Source of the DNA: Clostridia bacterium
GTDB lineage: Bacteria > Bacillota > Thermoanaerobacteria > Thermoanaerobacterales > Thermoanaerobacteraceae
DNA: 32,332 bases
NCBI GenBank assembly: GCA_012840485.1
Contig: DULG01000027.1
Coordinates: forward strand, 1 to 32,332
Reading direction: 5' to 3'
Positions 32,297 through 32,332 of the stretch are shown here, one piece after another. The translations under genes were made by a program, and so were the position numbers. Each line of letters opens with the position of its first letter. The first letter of the stretch is position 1. The notes beneath the pieces are model-generated. The model made no database searches, was not told the DNA's origin, and saw only the letters and a list, made by a program, of their open reading frames with translations.

Positions 32297-32332
32297 ATGT
32301 TATCAAAGAAACAGGATGTCAGACATCAAATA
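32297..32332 (+). CDS. Start of a probable IS1182-family transposase, partial
   Basis: Twelve codons remain before the window ends: MLSKKQDVRHQI, preceded by a purine-rich GGAGAGGAGAAG ribosome site. From memory, IS1182-type transposases commonly start with ML(S/T)K(K/N)Q(D/E)(V/I)R(H/N)QI, so this is the likely family. The segment around 32211-32222 (GACTGTTGACAA) may be the element's left end. The piece is too short to be sure. Confidence 0.5.
   Translation, partial: MLSKKQDVRHQI

Noticed and set aside
1-32332. CRISPR array, tRNA, rRNA or riboswitch
   Set aside because: I looked for regularly spaced short repeats, tRNA arms with CCA-type ends and the common riboswitch cores (for example upstream of yjbQ) and saw none that I could support by eye.

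Overview
The window looks like chromosome of a low-GC, anaerobic, spore-forming thermophilic Firmicute, most likely Thermoanaerobacter or a close relative such as Caldanaerobacter. The basis is very AT-rich DNA with strong GGAGG ribosome sites and frequent TTG/GTG starts. The gene order acpS - nnr - ydcC-like lipoprotein - alr - mazE - mazF matches the Bacillus/Clostridia dal region. A DUF5693-csaB-tagA cell-wall cluster and a Ku/ligase pair are also present. The genus is an inference; the phylum is firm.

Bases 1 to about 9,750 are an accessory island. It opens with the 5' end of an IS3-family element on the minus strand. This abuts a 1177-residue protein with a C-terminal PD-(D/E)XK nuclease motif. 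Then come decayed pieces (a frameshifted membrane or secreted protein, a possible TnsD-like transposon tail), two diverged hairpin units whose stems have changed in a compensatory way, and an orphan MazF/PemK-type protein. A 495-residue protein with a HEPN RNxxxH motif and the remnant of another coding sequence follow. Three copies of a structured repeat lie in the island, two of them in an exact 348-bp tandem. The content resembles a defence island with much decay.

Bases 9,750 to 20,640 are mostly ordinary genes with a few specialised modules: a YjbQ protein, the two-gene NHEJ module (Ku and a stand-alone ATP-dependent ligase), and a secreted PG-binding/LysM/serine-hydrolase protein. A Prx6-type peroxiredoxin and YtaF follow. 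A six-gene minus-strand operon closely parallels Bacillus sigY-yxlCDEFG: ECF sigma, ZAS anti-sigma, zinc ribbon, PLDc_N, ABC ATPase and ABC permease. Its own promoter (TGAAC-N16-CGTT) can be read just upstream. Next are a frameshifted SanA/YdcF-like gene, a DUF503 gene, and two divergent HTH regulators around a 13-bp inverted-repeat operator.

Bases 20,640 to 32,200 are a plus-strand core region: acpS, nnr, lipoprotein, alr, mazEF, DUF5693, csaB, tagA, a YitT protein and a split transketolase. Cell-envelope functions dominate (D-alanine supply, pyruvylated wall polymer for SLH anchoring, wall-polymer glycosyl transfer). The window ends in the first codons of what looks like an IS1182-type transposase, so it is flanked by insertion sequences at both ends.
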